From contig NC_044989.1 of the NCBI RefSeq assembly GCF_008728515.1, positions 80,811,754 to 80,875,753 of the forward strand: a stretch of DNA of 64,000 nt, written 5' to 3'. The DNA is from Papio anubis. Lineage: Eukaryota > Chordata > Mammalia > Primates > Cercopithecidae. Shown here piece after piece: positions 21,375-32,377 of the stretch. Numbering within the stretch: position 1 is the first letter of the stretch; the number at the start of each line of letters is the position of its first letter. The translations under genes were made by a program, and so were the position numbers. The notes below the pieces were generated by a model. That model had not been told where the DNA came from. It saw only the letters and a list, made by a program, of their open reading frames with translations, and searched no databases.

Positions 21375-23160
21375 AGAAGAATAAGGTTATTCATGCAACA
21401 AATCTATTACAATTATCTATTCCATCAGTGAGACATGTTCCTAACTTTTATACTGACCATCAGCACTCATAGAGAAAAAAATCTAAGGGCACATATGTTG
21501 ATTTGGCTGTTGATCTGGCTCCAATATAAGTGTTGCTAATGATGACAGTTGTACTTTTAAATGATCCAGCAGACCTGAATGAATTTGGTGGACGGTGAAT
21601 GAGATGGGTAGGGAAAAGCACAGGGCCTGATAGAGGTAATTGGTTCCATTAAGAGGAGATGCTAGTATCCCAATTAAAATGATTTTGCTTATGAAAGACA
21701 GTCAGTTTCATCAAGATAATGACCAAAGAATTTCATGTTTCTCTTATAAAGAAAACTAAATAAAGCAAGAACCATGATTATTCTTTAAATGTCTTCCCCA
21801 GGCCTTATAGATATGCCTCTGCTTCCCCCACCTGCTCCCAACACAACCTGAACAATGAAGAGTGCCTTCGTTACCAATGGAGTGTGCATTGATGGCACCT
21901 TGGCTTATTAAAGTGGCTTTGGATAGATTGTAGCACTGACTGATTACACTAATTGACCTTCAGACTGGCTAAACTTTGCCTGACTTAATGAAGCCCAATA
22001 CTTGTCAAGCCCCCTAGGCTGGATGGCTCCTGGCTCAGTCACTTTGTTGCTTTGATTTTTCATTTTTAATAACAATTATACCACACAGCTTAAGGAAATA
22101 CGGCAGAACATGTCAGTATTCATGAGGAGCCTGGAACAGCCATATTCATGGAAAGATTTAAGGGTTCAGATTTTTTGAGCCTATTTGAAATCACCCTCTA
22201 ACCCCAGTTTTGACCTTGGCTGGTATTTCTTATATCATAGTAATGAAGAAGTTAACACTATTATTCTTAACAAGATTTTTGTAAACATTTATCTAAATGA
22301 CAGGATAGATGTTAAATGGTCAGGCATTTGTTAAACATCATCTGCCCAGCCTCAACTTGGGTGTTAACTTTTATTTCTGAAAGTCAAGATGGCATTGGGA
22401 TGCTCAGACACATAGCCAATTCTGCCTAAAGATTGGCATGCAAAATGCTTCAATTGCAGGGGAAGTTTAGCAAAGAAAGAAAGCTTTCATCCTGAAGGAG
22501 AAACGGGATTGATTAGTAGTAGATACTTGGAGCACTGTGTTGAAGTAGTATTTGAGCTCAGCATAAAAGAATGCAGTAATTGATTAATTATGTCTGGTGT
22601 GGGCATAGAAAGGAAGAGTTGTAGCATACTTGCCATTCCTGTCCTAGTTCATAGCTTTTGATCTTGTTCCTTATGAACAACTCTTCACCTTTTAATTATT
22701 TCTTATAAATGTATCTCTATTTATTTTCAACTTCCACTCATGCTTGAATCTCTGAATTAGTTTTCTGCCAGATCTTTTCTTTGCTGGCCACTTTTTTGTT
22801 TTTGGGTCAGTATCTGAGTTCCTTTTCTGTGTTCAGGGAATTTCTCGTGTTATGAATATCTGTATAAGAAATTTAAATGGCCAAAACACTGTTTTCAAAG
22901 AATACTTTCCTCCCGGCCGCTACCTCCTGTACTCTTTCAACTGGGTGAGGATGTATGTCCTAGAGTTCTAGTCTCTGTTTCACCCAGATGAAAATCAGGT
23001 CTGCCTAACATTTTGTATCAAAACCTATTGTCACAAAGACACAGGGTGTCTTAACATTTCTGAATTCTGCCCATTTTGTGAACTGATGGGTCAATCTTTC
23101 TGCTTAAATCAGCTAGAATTAGTTTCTGATGCTTGAGACTAAGAACTTGACAATAGATCT
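21375..23160. other. Repeat-poor stretch, candidate regulatory DNA at 21880-22400
   Basis: No exon or clear repeat. From 21880 to 22400 there are clustered homeodomain-like TAAT cores, a SOX-like aacaattat (22071-22079) and forkhead-like gtaaaca (22280-22286). These are sequence motifs only; regulatory function is inference. Confidence 0.35.
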
Positions 23161-23166
23161 TCTAGG

Positions 23167-23334
23167 GAGGCATTCCTCAAACTTTATACTGTGGAAGGAT
23201 CACCTAGGCATCTTAGTAAAATGCAGATTCTGGTTAAAAGAAGGTCTGGATGGGTCTTGCTTTTGCATTTCTAATAAGCTCCCAGGAAATGGCATGGTAC
23301 TGGCCAGTGGCCCACACTTCAAGTAGAAAGGATC
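23167..23334 (+). mobile_element. MER20-like hAT DNA transposon fossil
   Basis: Shows MER20-type order: 'ttcctcaaactttatactg', 'gatcacctaggcatcttagt', 'aaaatgcagattctgg', 'tttgcatttctaataagctc', 'ccaggaaatggcatgg', then the closing 'cccacacttcaagtagaaag'. Confidence 0.7.
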
Positions 23335-23914
23335 TAAGTAAGGGAAGGCAGAATTTGTAGGAAAATAAAAATTCTATTTTCAGGTTAAATTAGGGCAGGC
23401 CAACTACTGTAGCTAATAAACTTCAAAATGTACAAAGGCTCCAGACAACAGAATTACATTTCTTAATAATGTACAATACTGGGGCAGTAACAGAACACTA
23501 GGCAGTTCTCCTTCGCGTATGCAAGGACCTAAGTTTATTGGGAGGCAGGGAATGTCTTTTATCTTCAACTCAAAGCATCTCTATCTTTGGCCAGTGGGAG
23601 CCTCCTGTTATTCTGGCATGCCCCTGGGAGTCTTTGATAGTTCTTTGCTACCTGGCATGAAAAGATATTTCAAGCTTATTTGTACAATCTCGGCCTCAGA
23701 GTGCCTGGAATCAGCCCTTTCTCCATGAAGCTCTGTTTTGTTTTTTTTTTTTGCTTGTTTGTTTGTTTTTGTTTTCTGTTTTTGTAGTGTAAAGTTGTGT
23801 TTCAAGTTGTTGATCACTACTAGGCTAGCCATTATTTTCAGGCTTTTTCATTAGACAGAACTGAGAAAGTGTTTACAAGTGTGCGTATGTTTTCAATTTA
23901 AAATCTCATGTTTT
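23335..23914. other. Intronic sequence, unassigned
   Basis: Includes a T/G-rich stretch (ttttgcttgtttgtttgttt) near 23741-23775. No gene. Confidence 0.4.
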
Positions 23915-24762
23915 CAAACGTTGGCAAGGATATGGAGAAAGGAAAGCTTTGAACATTGTTTGTGGGAATGTAAATTAGTACAATCATAGAAAACAGTATG
24001 GAAGTGCCTCAAAAAATAAAAAAATAGAACTACCATATTATCTAACAATCCCACTTCTGGGTAGAATCTGATGGAAATAAATCAATATCTAAAAGAGATA
24101 TCTGCACCCCCATGTTTATTGCAGCATTATTTACAATAGCCAAGACATGGAATCAACCAAGTGTCCACTGATAGATAAATGGATAAAAAATGTGATAGAC
24201 AGATAAATAGGTATATACACAATGGACTATTATTAACCATATAAAAATAGAAATCTTTTATATGTGACAACCTGGATGGACTTGGAGGGAATTGTGCTTA
24301 GTGAAATAAGCCAGATAGAGAAAGACAAATACTATATGGCATCACTTATATATGGAACCTAAAAACAAACAAACAAGAGGTGGAACTCACAGAAACAAAA
24401 AGTAAGCCAGTGGTTGCTAGGGGCTGGAGGTGGGGGTGGTGAAATGCTTGAAATGTTGGTCAAAGGGTACAAACTGTAAGTTATACAGTGAATAAGCTAT
24501 GAGAATCTAATATACACCATGATGATTATCAAAAATACTGTGCTGTATGCTTGAAATTTGCTAAGAGAGTAGATCTTAAGTGTTCTCACCAATGAAAAAA
24601 AAAGGTAGCTATATGAGGGAATGAATATGTTAATTAACTCAATTGTAATTATTTCACAATATATATGTTTATAAAAAATGTATGTTTATCAAATCATCAT
24701 ATTATACACTTTAAATATATACATATTTATTTGTCAGTTATGCCTCAATAAATCTGAATCAA
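23915..24762 (+). mobile_element. L1 LINE 3' end (older L1M type)
   Basis: Carries the typical 3' end of old L1 elements: 'gttggcaaggatatggagaa', 'tattgcagcattatttacaa', 'tagccaagacatggaatcaa', 'tgtccactgatagataaatg', 'gtgaaataagccagatagag', then 3'-UTR text ending 'atgcctcaataaatctgaa'. Reading frames are broken throughout. Confidence 0.9.
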
Positions 24763-25106
24763 ATCCTATGTGTTTCTACTGACATTTCTAATTCATATCT
24801 AGCATTGGAGAATTTTTCTTCAATTACTTTCTACCCTACCAACACTTCTGGTTAGCAAGGGCATAGGAAATGATGAATTAAAATTTCATAGTTAATCATT
24901 TTCTTTATTTTACCTTTAAACACAATAATGTTGGAATAACAATATTCATACTTCCCCTATAATTAAAATCACATAAAGTGCTTAAAATATTTTAGTATTT
25001 TCTATTCCCTTTCTCGTCCCCTTTTCACAATGTTGTAATATGTCTTTATTGTCAGAGTATACAAACATTCATACTATATTCTATCACTTTTTATGTTAAT
25101 ATTTTT

Positions 25107-25149
25107 CTAGTTATTTTAATTCTTAAAATTTAATTCTTAAAATAACTAG
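25107..25149. repeat. Inverted repeat, 13-bp arms
   Basis: ctagttattttaa (25107-25119) and ttaaaataactag (25137-25149) are exact reverse complements, separated by 17 nt that also contain internal attcttaaaatt repeats. Confidence 0.9.
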
Positions 25150-25189
25150 ATAGGAAATGGTCATGAGAACAATATTCTGAGTTCTTGCG

Positions 25190-26160
25190 TTTTTATCAGA
25201 TTTTCTATGCCTTATATCCTTGAAAGTCAGTTTTGCTAGTTATAAAATTCTTAGTTTACATTATCTTTCCTTGAGTATCTTAAAGACAATATTTTCCTTT
25301 GGCATAAATCTTTACTATTAAAAAGTCTGCTGATAATCTGTTTTTTCCTGTATAAATCATATGGTATATTTGTTGAATTGCAGATTTTTTCCTCTCATTT
25401 TTTCTTTGGAATTCAGTCATTTTACTGGAAAATATCTTGGTTGATAATTACGGGTCAGTCTTCTCAGGTACATAATACATTCTTTCAGATTGTAGGTTAT
25501 TTGTTTAATTTCAAATTTTTTATTTTTCATTAACATATATATGTTTGTGGAGTACAGTGTGATATTTTGATATATGTATATATTATGAATAATTAAATTA
25601 AGCTAACATATTCATCACCTTACATACTTATTTTTGTGGTGAGAACATTAAAAACCCACCTTAGCAATTTAAAAATATACAGTATTAGAATACAGTTTCA
25701 ATATATACATATATTCTGGAAAGTTTTCATTGATTACAATTTTTGGTATTCCTTCTGTTTTCTTGTTTTGATTTTCTTTTTTCATGGACCTTCTGGTAGC
25801 CCTGTATTGACTTTTCTTTGCCTATCTTCAATATTTGTCACATTTTCTCAAACGGTTTTTTAGCTCTTTAAAAATATTTTTTGGATTTAAAACTTTTCCT
25901 TACTTTATTTGTCTTATGGCATTTGTTGTGGTGTTTATTCATTCTTGTCTTTTTCAAATGATTTTCTTTTATTTATAATTCTTTCTTGAGTTTCATGACC
26001 TAATTCTTTAGTTTTTCTTATTCGAATTTGTCATGTTCTTCCATATTTTATATTATTTTTGTGATGTTTTTAATTTATTTGAAATGGTAGGTTACAGTTT
26101 TAATCTGTTTTATAAGCATATCCTTTTGGCATGCTTTCAGTATGCTTAGGGATAATATAT
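25190..26160 (-). mobile_element. Probable old L1 fragment, antisense, AT-rich
   Basis: The T-rich text 'agtcagttttgctagttata', 'aaattcttagtttacatta' and 'ggttgataattacggg' resembles antisense old L1. A different piece at about 25500-25690 ('tatatatgtttgtggagtac', 'ttcatcaccttacatactta') looks like another widespread repeat. Boundaries and family are uncertain. Confidence 0.45.
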
Positions 26161-26186
26161 TTCTTAATCTAATTTTTCTTATAATA

Positions 26187-26220
26187 ACTTTGAATGATAA
26201 TTTTAATTATCATTCAAAGT
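26187..26220. repeat. Near-perfect 34-bp palindrome
   Basis: Arms actttgaatgataatt (26187-26202) and aattatcattcaaagt (26205-26220) are exact reverse complements, separated by TT. The text aatgataatttt occurs again directly at 26221-26232. Confidence 0.95.
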
Positions 26221-26544
26221 AATGATAATTTTAAGTTGCTCATTTTTGTGAACATTATCTTCCTGAAGGCTTAGAAAGAGGTTTGATGCAGATAGCTTTT
26301 CAAGTTCCCGGAGTTCTCACTTCTGTTATTTTTGTGTGGTATTAAAAAATGTTTGTCTGATTGTTGAGATAACCTGACTCTTCTTATCCCCCCTACTTTA
26401 TCTCAACCTTCTCTTTCTTTTGTCTCTGTTGTCCCTGTCAAGTTCAATTTTGATTCCACTCTAAATATTTTTTCCTCCATTGTGGGACTGTTCTGGAAGA
26501 CAGCCACTGCAGGTCAGTTTCAAGTATTCACTGTAGGATCTCCT

Positions 26545-26720
26545 TCAGACCTTTTGATCCTAGGCACTGCCATTTGTTAACTTATGACTGCAGACAAGTT
26601 ATTTAACTTTTTAAAGTCCCAGCTTCTTCATTTGAAGAACTAGTATAAGAATCATTCCTATCTCATAGTTTGTGATAGGAATGAAATGATATAATATGCA
26701 AAGATTTTAGTTGAGTAAAT
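26545..26720 (+). repeat. MIR SINE
   Basis: Order 'ctgcagacaagttatttaac', 'cccagcttcttcatttgaag' and 'cattcctatctcatagtttg' matches a diverged MIR in sense orientation. Confidence 0.7.
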
Positions 26721-26724
26721 GACA

Positions 26725-27780
26725 CCTTATATATGAGCTCACCAATAACCAACATTATCCCAGGCAGTAATTTAATACACTTTGTCAAATGAGTATGTGG
26801 GAGATGTTAACTTTACATAGACTTTATTACATTATATATGGTAAAATGTCAAACACAATTCAGAGTTAAACCAAACTAAGTTATAAATACTTTCATGCAT
26901 ACTTTATGGTAATTAGTACAAAAAGGAATTGAGATTTGCTCCTAATTTTCCTTGTTCTGACCAATAACGAATGTGTGTGTGTCATCCTATCAAGAGATTC
27001 ACTTGAATGCTCCTGGATAGGTATATTTGTTTGGAAAACATTCAGAGTGTTTATCATCTTCTCTTCTGTTTTTTTTTTATATACATCCCATATACATTCA
27101 GATAATTATGAACAAAACAGCACCAAGGTGATTTTTCAGGGACAGTTTCATTTTATTTTCATGCAGCTGCCCTGCTTTCTATTTTAACAATGTGGGAATG
27201 ATGTATAATTATGCATTGTTAGAAGATTTGGGCTTGTTTATTCTCATTTATCTTGAAGAATAATTATAAGTATTTCTGGAACATAGCAACTATGTCATCA
27301 TAGCACCTGGGCACAAACAGTTTTGAGATTGTTAGATGTTTCATGTTTCTGCTTCTATCTAACACAAACAATGGATCTAGAATGGGCAGGAGACTGCACA
27401 GTGGCAAAGTTTCAGGGTTTGCTTCAAAGTTTAGATCTTTATCCAATGTTCTCCCAACTTGTTGGTTGATGCCTAGATTTTTCCTTTTCAAAGAGCCTGA
27501 ATTCTTCAACTGTGTCATGATTCAGAACATCCTGAAGGTTTGGGTCAATGAAAGATGAGAGAAGACCTTTGATGGGAGAGGGCCCATAGTGTATTGAGCA
27601 ACAGGCGATTTATGTAACTTTCAGGTTGACATATAATATGTTTAATTCACACGCTTCCATCAGTCATTGGTTTTCCTTTAATAGTATAAGCTCTGGGGAA
27701 ATTTTAAAAAGAAAATAGGAATATTATCTCCCTGGGTAATGAGAGCTCAAAAGCAGTTTAGAAAAAAATGGACAATTCTA
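26725..27780. other. Intronic sequence upstream of the second exon
   Basis: No repeat is clearly recognisable in this kilobase next to the 27827 exon. Overlapping ORFs on both strands at 27264-27558 lack splice support. Confidence 0.4.
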
Positions 27781-27826
27781 CTGTTTCTTAATTGTATGTC
27801 ATTTTTTGTTTCTGTTTCAACTGTAG
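27780..27826 (+). promoter_or_regulatory. CTNNA2: Polypyrimidine tract and acceptor of the 27827 exon
   Basis: A T-rich stretch (attttttgtttctgtttcaa, then ctgtag) directly upstream of the exon. A possible branch A lies in cttaat near 27786-27791. The match to the acceptor consensus is good. Confidence 0.65.
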
Positions 27827-27979
27827 CTTCGGAAAGCAGTGATGGATCACATATCTGATTCTTTCTTGGAAACCAATGTTCCTTTGCTAGTTCTCATTGA
27901 GGCAGCAAAGAGTGGAAATGAAAAGGAAGTGAAAGAATATGCCCAGGTTTTCCGCGAGCATGCCAACAAACTGGTAGAG
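27827..27979 (+). CDS. CTNNA2: CTNNA2 internal coding exon, 51 codons (vinculin-binding part of M domain)
   Basis: Seen: a 51-codon phase-0 exon with a long pyrimidine tract and ctgtag acceptor (27825-27826 = AG) and a near-consensus donor, GAG/gtaagt, at 27980. The translation runs LRKAVMDHISDSFLETNVPL, then LVLIEAAKSGNEKEVKEYAQ, then VFREHANKLVE. Known: this helix pair belongs to the alpha-catenin M domain. The segment around DSFLETNVPLL lies in the region that becomes exposed under tension and binds the vinculin head. Paralog call: Ile in DHIS, Ser in AKSGNE and Val in KLVE match alpha-N-catenin, whereas alpha-E has DHVS, AKNGNE and KLIE, and alpha-T diverges further. No stop or frameshift is present, so this is a functional exon, not a processed copy; its intronic flanks also argue against retroposition. 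The following exon (expected to begin VANLACSIS) is not seen in the remaining 36 kb. Confidence 0.97.
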
Positions 27980-27984
27980 GTAAG

Positions 27985-30210
27985 TGTGGAGGGGCCTGAA
28001 GGCTAGAATTTACCGATGGGTTCAATCTCTGCATATGGCTGTTAGAATTTCACTTGAGAGCTATTCTGTTGTGTTTTTGGAGAAATAAGTCCTGGAATCA
28101 TTCTTTCCTTTACTTTCTGATTAGTGTACCCCTTTTCCAAGGAGTCAAGCTATCAGTCATCTTTCTTTTGTCTATCTCACAACTCTAAGCATGCTCTGAA
28201 ACATATTTGCCAATTTTCCTGAACAACAAGCAGGAGCTGAAACAAAAGAAGTAGAAGGGACACTCTGAAGTGCTGAATGCCAGCTTTGATTTGAGGGAGT
28301 AAATTAAAATTTCTAAATGGAGGCCTAGGACACTTCTCCCTTTTCTCCCTCTTCAAACCACTGTCCACTCCACCCAGTAGTGCCTAGATGCTGTCCACAC
28401 TGGGAACTTGCAAAAAAAAAAAAAAATCACACCTGCCCCCAAAGAGACGTTTGAACTTTTGGTGGAAGATCTTGCAGCAGTACTAGGGTACGTTAAGCAT
28501 TGTAAGTATATTTTACGTGTTAAAGGAATCTGTGGGAGTTGCTTTATAAATTCAAAATTTTACTGGGTAATATTGAAAAAAAATATTGTACAAAGTAAAT
28601 GATAACTAGGCTGCCTAAATTTAGGAGCTGAATACCAACAGCCTGGCAAAGGTAGGATTAGTGATGTGGGGCTAAATATAATAGAAAATAGAGATGTTAC
28701 AAAAGAAATATGTGTGCTAGAGAACAAGAGCCCAGGAGGGATGAGGATGGATCCTGGAAAATTTAGGGAATGGTTATTAGGGCCAGGTTAAAACTTTTAC
28801 AGGCTCTGAGCACTTAATCCTACCACCACCACCACCACTGTGATGCATTCCCACTTTAATTGATAATAAAATAAAATCACTTAAAATGACAGAAGACTTA
28901 AATGCAAGCTGAAAGAAAAATAAGTTTTTTTTTTCCTCTGGATGGAAAAATTAAAATTCTCAGCAAGTTCATTAAATGTAAAATCATCTCTGCTTTTCTT
29001 GGAGTGGGTGATGGGGGTGGTATTTGATTTAGTTGCATCCTAAGCACCTGCTTAGTTTGCTCCTTGGTTAATCCAGCACTGCAGGTGCCTCGGGCTGAAG
29101 ACACCCAGCCAACAGGAAGTCCTACGTCAAGCCTCTGCTTCTCTAGGATACAGGCTGAGCCATCACCCATGACAGCTGTCAGCAGGTTCTATGTGCAGAA
29201 ACCTTGGCCACAGTAATGGAAGCTTTGAACTTCGTGCCGTAACCCCAATGTCTTGAGACAATACCAGCCTAGAGCTAAAACTAGGGTAATACTCACAATA
29301 TCAAAGTAGTTTTTCTGGCTCTGTTCTCTCATACCAGGCAAGCCTTATATCACCGTTCACATTCCACCTACATGCTTGGAGAGTTCACTTAGCTATTTAG
29401 GGATCCAGAGTCTTGCCAAGGTTGACCTTGGAAGCTCTGACCATTTTCATGTTTTGAGAAGGGGAAGGCAGAGAAGAGAAGGAGGAGGATATGGGTACAG
29501 AAGGAGGGGAAGAAAGAGGAGGAGGAAAAAAAAAATGCTGATGGGTGCTACAAACCTTTAAATATTCACATGTAATAAAATAATGTTAGCATATAAATAT
29601 ACCATCCCATCTATATAATTACAGCATTTACAAGATAACTGCAGAGTTTACCGAAAATATTAATTGATGGTGTGTTGTAGACACTGTGGATGAAGAATGG
29701 GACATGGATTTCAAGTTGTGTGATAAACATCTACTTTCAGTCCTTTTAGTGTCTTTACTTCATTTGCAGGACATATTTGAAGTTCAGACTTAACATCTTG
29801 TGTAAATATGAGACTGGGGCCAAAGACTCGGCTTTTTCCACTCACTCTCCTTTCTCCTGTGACAGGCCCTGGACACATCCACCATTTCCCCTTATCCTGT
29901 CTTTAGCTTCCATTGTAGGTAAATCCGTTCACTACCTGTGATTCTTGATCCTCAACTTGTGACAGAAGCTGAAAGCTTAGATTACTTGCAGCTCCACATT
30001 TCAGAAAATTGCACTTTGCCTCCATCAGGTATTCCCTTCATTTCCCATGGATTGTCACTGTGGCCAGCAGCATTTTAATGTCTTGATGCCTAGGAGATAC
30101 AGGGGCTAGTTTGTGGACTGGCCTCTGATTGATTAGGGAGTAACTGAAATATACAAATTTGCATATATACAAAAAAAAAAAAAAACACCAAACTTGAAGC
30201 ACTGAGCCGA
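27985..30210. other. Intronic sequence downstream of the second exon
   Basis: No further exon is seen. It holds an A-run at 28411-28425, a short (ACC)n at 28821-28838, the purine tract at 29457-29534 and an A-run at 30171-30185. No Alu or LTR is recognised. Confidence 0.45.
29457..29534. repeat. Polypurine (GA-rich) tract
   Basis: About 78 bases that are almost entirely purine on the + strand (gagaaggggaaggcagagaa ... aggaggaggaaaaaaaaaa), broken near the middle by 'tatgggtaca'. Triplex-capable composition. Confidence 0.85.
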
Positions 30211-30239
30211 GTGTTAGCCTTTTTCTAGTTTTGAAAAGT

Positions 30240-30412
30240 GTGTGGATATGGGCACCTTTCTTAGTTTCTGTGTCTGTAATATGAAAAAGTTGGTTTGTAT
30301 ATTGATTTTATATCCATTGAACTTGATAAATTCAGTTAATAATTCTAAAATTTTGACAATTTCCTTTTGGATTTTCTATGTACATAGTCATGTGCCTGCA
30401 AATTATGACTAT
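30240..30412 (-). mobile_element. Old L1 fragment, antisense, first piece
   Basis: 'ggtttgtatattgattttat', 'atccattgaacttgataaat' and 'tggattttctatgtacatag' are typical antisense L1 ORF2 text. It is interrupted by an LTR at 30413. Confidence 0.75.
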
Positions 30413-30770
30413 TATATTAGTCTGTTCTCATGCTGCTAATAAAGACATATAATATGCAAGACTGGGTAATTTATAAATGAAAGAAGTTTAATTGACTCAC
30501 AGTTCCACATATGTGGGGAGGCCTCATAATCATGGCGGAAGGCAAAGGAGGAGGAAAGACATGTCTTACGTGGTGGCAGGCAAGAGAACTTGTACAGGGG
30601 ATCTCCCCCTTAAAAAACCATCAGATCTCATGAGATGTATTCACTACCAGGAGAACAGTATGGGGAAACCACCCCCATGATTCAGTTATCTCCACCTGGC
30701 ACCACCCTTGACACGTGGAGATTATTACAGTTCAAGGTGAGATTTGGATAGGAACACAGCCAAATCATGT
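30413..30770 (-). mobile_element. Solo LTR of MaLR type (MST/THE1-like), antisense
   Basis: Reverse-complement copy of the family at 6027: 'ttagtctgttctcatgctgc', 'gactgggtaatttataaatg', 'aatcatggcggaaggcaaag', 'accatcagatctcatgagat', and the end 'aacacagccaaatcat'. It sits inside an antisense L1. A clear target duplication was not found. Confidence 0.9.
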
Positions 30771-31880
30771 AAGTGTATTTCTTCTTTCCCAATACTTACA
30801 GTTTGTTTTTTTTTCCTTGCATTATAGTACTAGCTAGGACCTACAGTACAATATTGTGGTGATAAATATTTTGTGATTTCTGGATCTTAGTGGGGAAATT
30901 TCAGTTCTTTACCATTAATTATATTGTTCGCTCTACATTTCTTTTAGATATCTTAATTAGGTCAAGCTAGTTCTATTACCTATTTGCCAAAAGACTTTAA
31001 AAAAATTATGAGTAAGTATAGGCTTGTATCAAATGCTTTTTCTGCAGATGTTGAGATGATTTTCTCATCTCCTTTATTCTCTTTCAGAGGTATTGGTATC
31101 AAAGTTATGCTTTCCCTTAAAAAATGAATTGTAAATGTTTCCTTCTTTCTATTTTCTTGGAAGTGAATGTGTTAAGATGAGCCTCATTTATTTTTTAAAT
31201 GTTTGGTAGAATTCACTGATAAAATAATGTGAGTGTGAGGATTTGAAGAAAGGTTTACAATCATATGAGTATTTACATTGTTTAATTTATTTTAAGATCA
31301 GCTTTGTTAATTTGCCTTCTAGGAATTTGTCATTTCATTTAATTTTCTAATTTACTGGCATAAAATTGTCCATAATACATATGTATTTTTTGTTAGATGT
31401 ATAAGGATCTGCAGTACTGTTTCTTTTTTCCCCACTCCTCATTTAACTAATTAATATTTTCTCTTTTTTCCTTGATTAGTTTTGCAAGTAGTTTATCAAT
31501 TTTAAAAATAAGCTTTCAGCTTTATAGATTTGTTTGTATTCTATTTTATTTATTTCTGCTCTCTTCTTCATAGTTCTTTCTTTTTTCTGCTTTCTTCCAG
31601 TAAAACTTACTTCTTCTTTTCTAACTCATTGGAATGGATAATCATGTCATTAATTTCTTACCTTTCTTATTTTAGTGCTGTACGCATTTAAGGATATAAA
31701 TTTCCCTCTAATCTGTGCTTAAGTCTGGTTATTTTCTACTGCCCTAATTTTAAATTCACTTATTCATGTGTGTCCAATATACTTAAAACTTATATATTGA
31801 GTTCAATTTTTTTAAATTTCTAGTTGATTTTTTTTTAAAGGGACTCCAGTTCTCTAGTAAAATTTATTATCAAGTCATCT
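30771..31880 (-). mobile_element. Old L1 fragment, antisense, second piece
   Basis: Continues the L1 text after the LTR: 'aaatgctttttctgcagatg', 'ttgagatgattttctcatct', 'tgataaaataatgtgagtgt', 'tttgcaagtagtttatcaat' and 'tatttatttctgctctcttc'. Much diverged and frame-broken. Confidence 0.75.
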
Positions 31881-31889
31881 CCTTTTAAA

Positions 31890-32324
31890 AAAAGATTAAT
31901 CACAGTTATTTCAAAAGGCTAAGCCAAAGAACTGCAATGTTTGGGTCAGTTTTATTTTTGTTTCTGGGCGGCTCCACAGATAGCAGCCCCCAACACATCC
32001 AAAATCCACAGGCATGTTAACACTGATGATGCAACACACCCACCAAGAGGGTCCAGACAGGTTTATTGCTCATGCAGTGGGACTTCAGGGACAGCAGAGC
32101 AGGCACCCATGCCAGTTCATAATGGTTCAAACAAAGAGAAGAATAAGTGGGTTTAGTTTTTATCATGTTGGGGCATGTGGCTGGGGTCAGGATTTCTATG
32201 TGACAGCCAGGATTTTAGTGGTTTGAATTTCCCAATAGCAATAAAAAGGTGTCCCTCTTATCAGTTTGCCCATTTCGGGGACAAAAGGGAAATGGGGGAA
32301 GGGTAGGACTGACTTAAAAACTGT
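31890..32324. other. Intronic sequence, unassigned
   Basis: No gene is seen. Two overlapping ORFs at 31941-32226 have no recognisable similarity. Confidence 0.35.
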
Positions 32325-32332
32325 CAGCAAAC

Positions 32333-32334
<2 letters not shown>

Positions 32335-32377
<43 letters not shown>

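Larger units (their letters stand above)
1660..27826 (+). other. CTNNA2: Complete CTNNA2 intron, 26.2 kb
   Basis: The span is bounded by the GT at 1660 and the AG at 27826, between two exons that are contiguous in the protein. It contains Alu, MST LTR, L1, MIR, L2 and DNA-transposon fossils, listed separately. No additional exon with convincing splice sites and alpha-catenin similarity was found in it. Confidence 0.9.
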
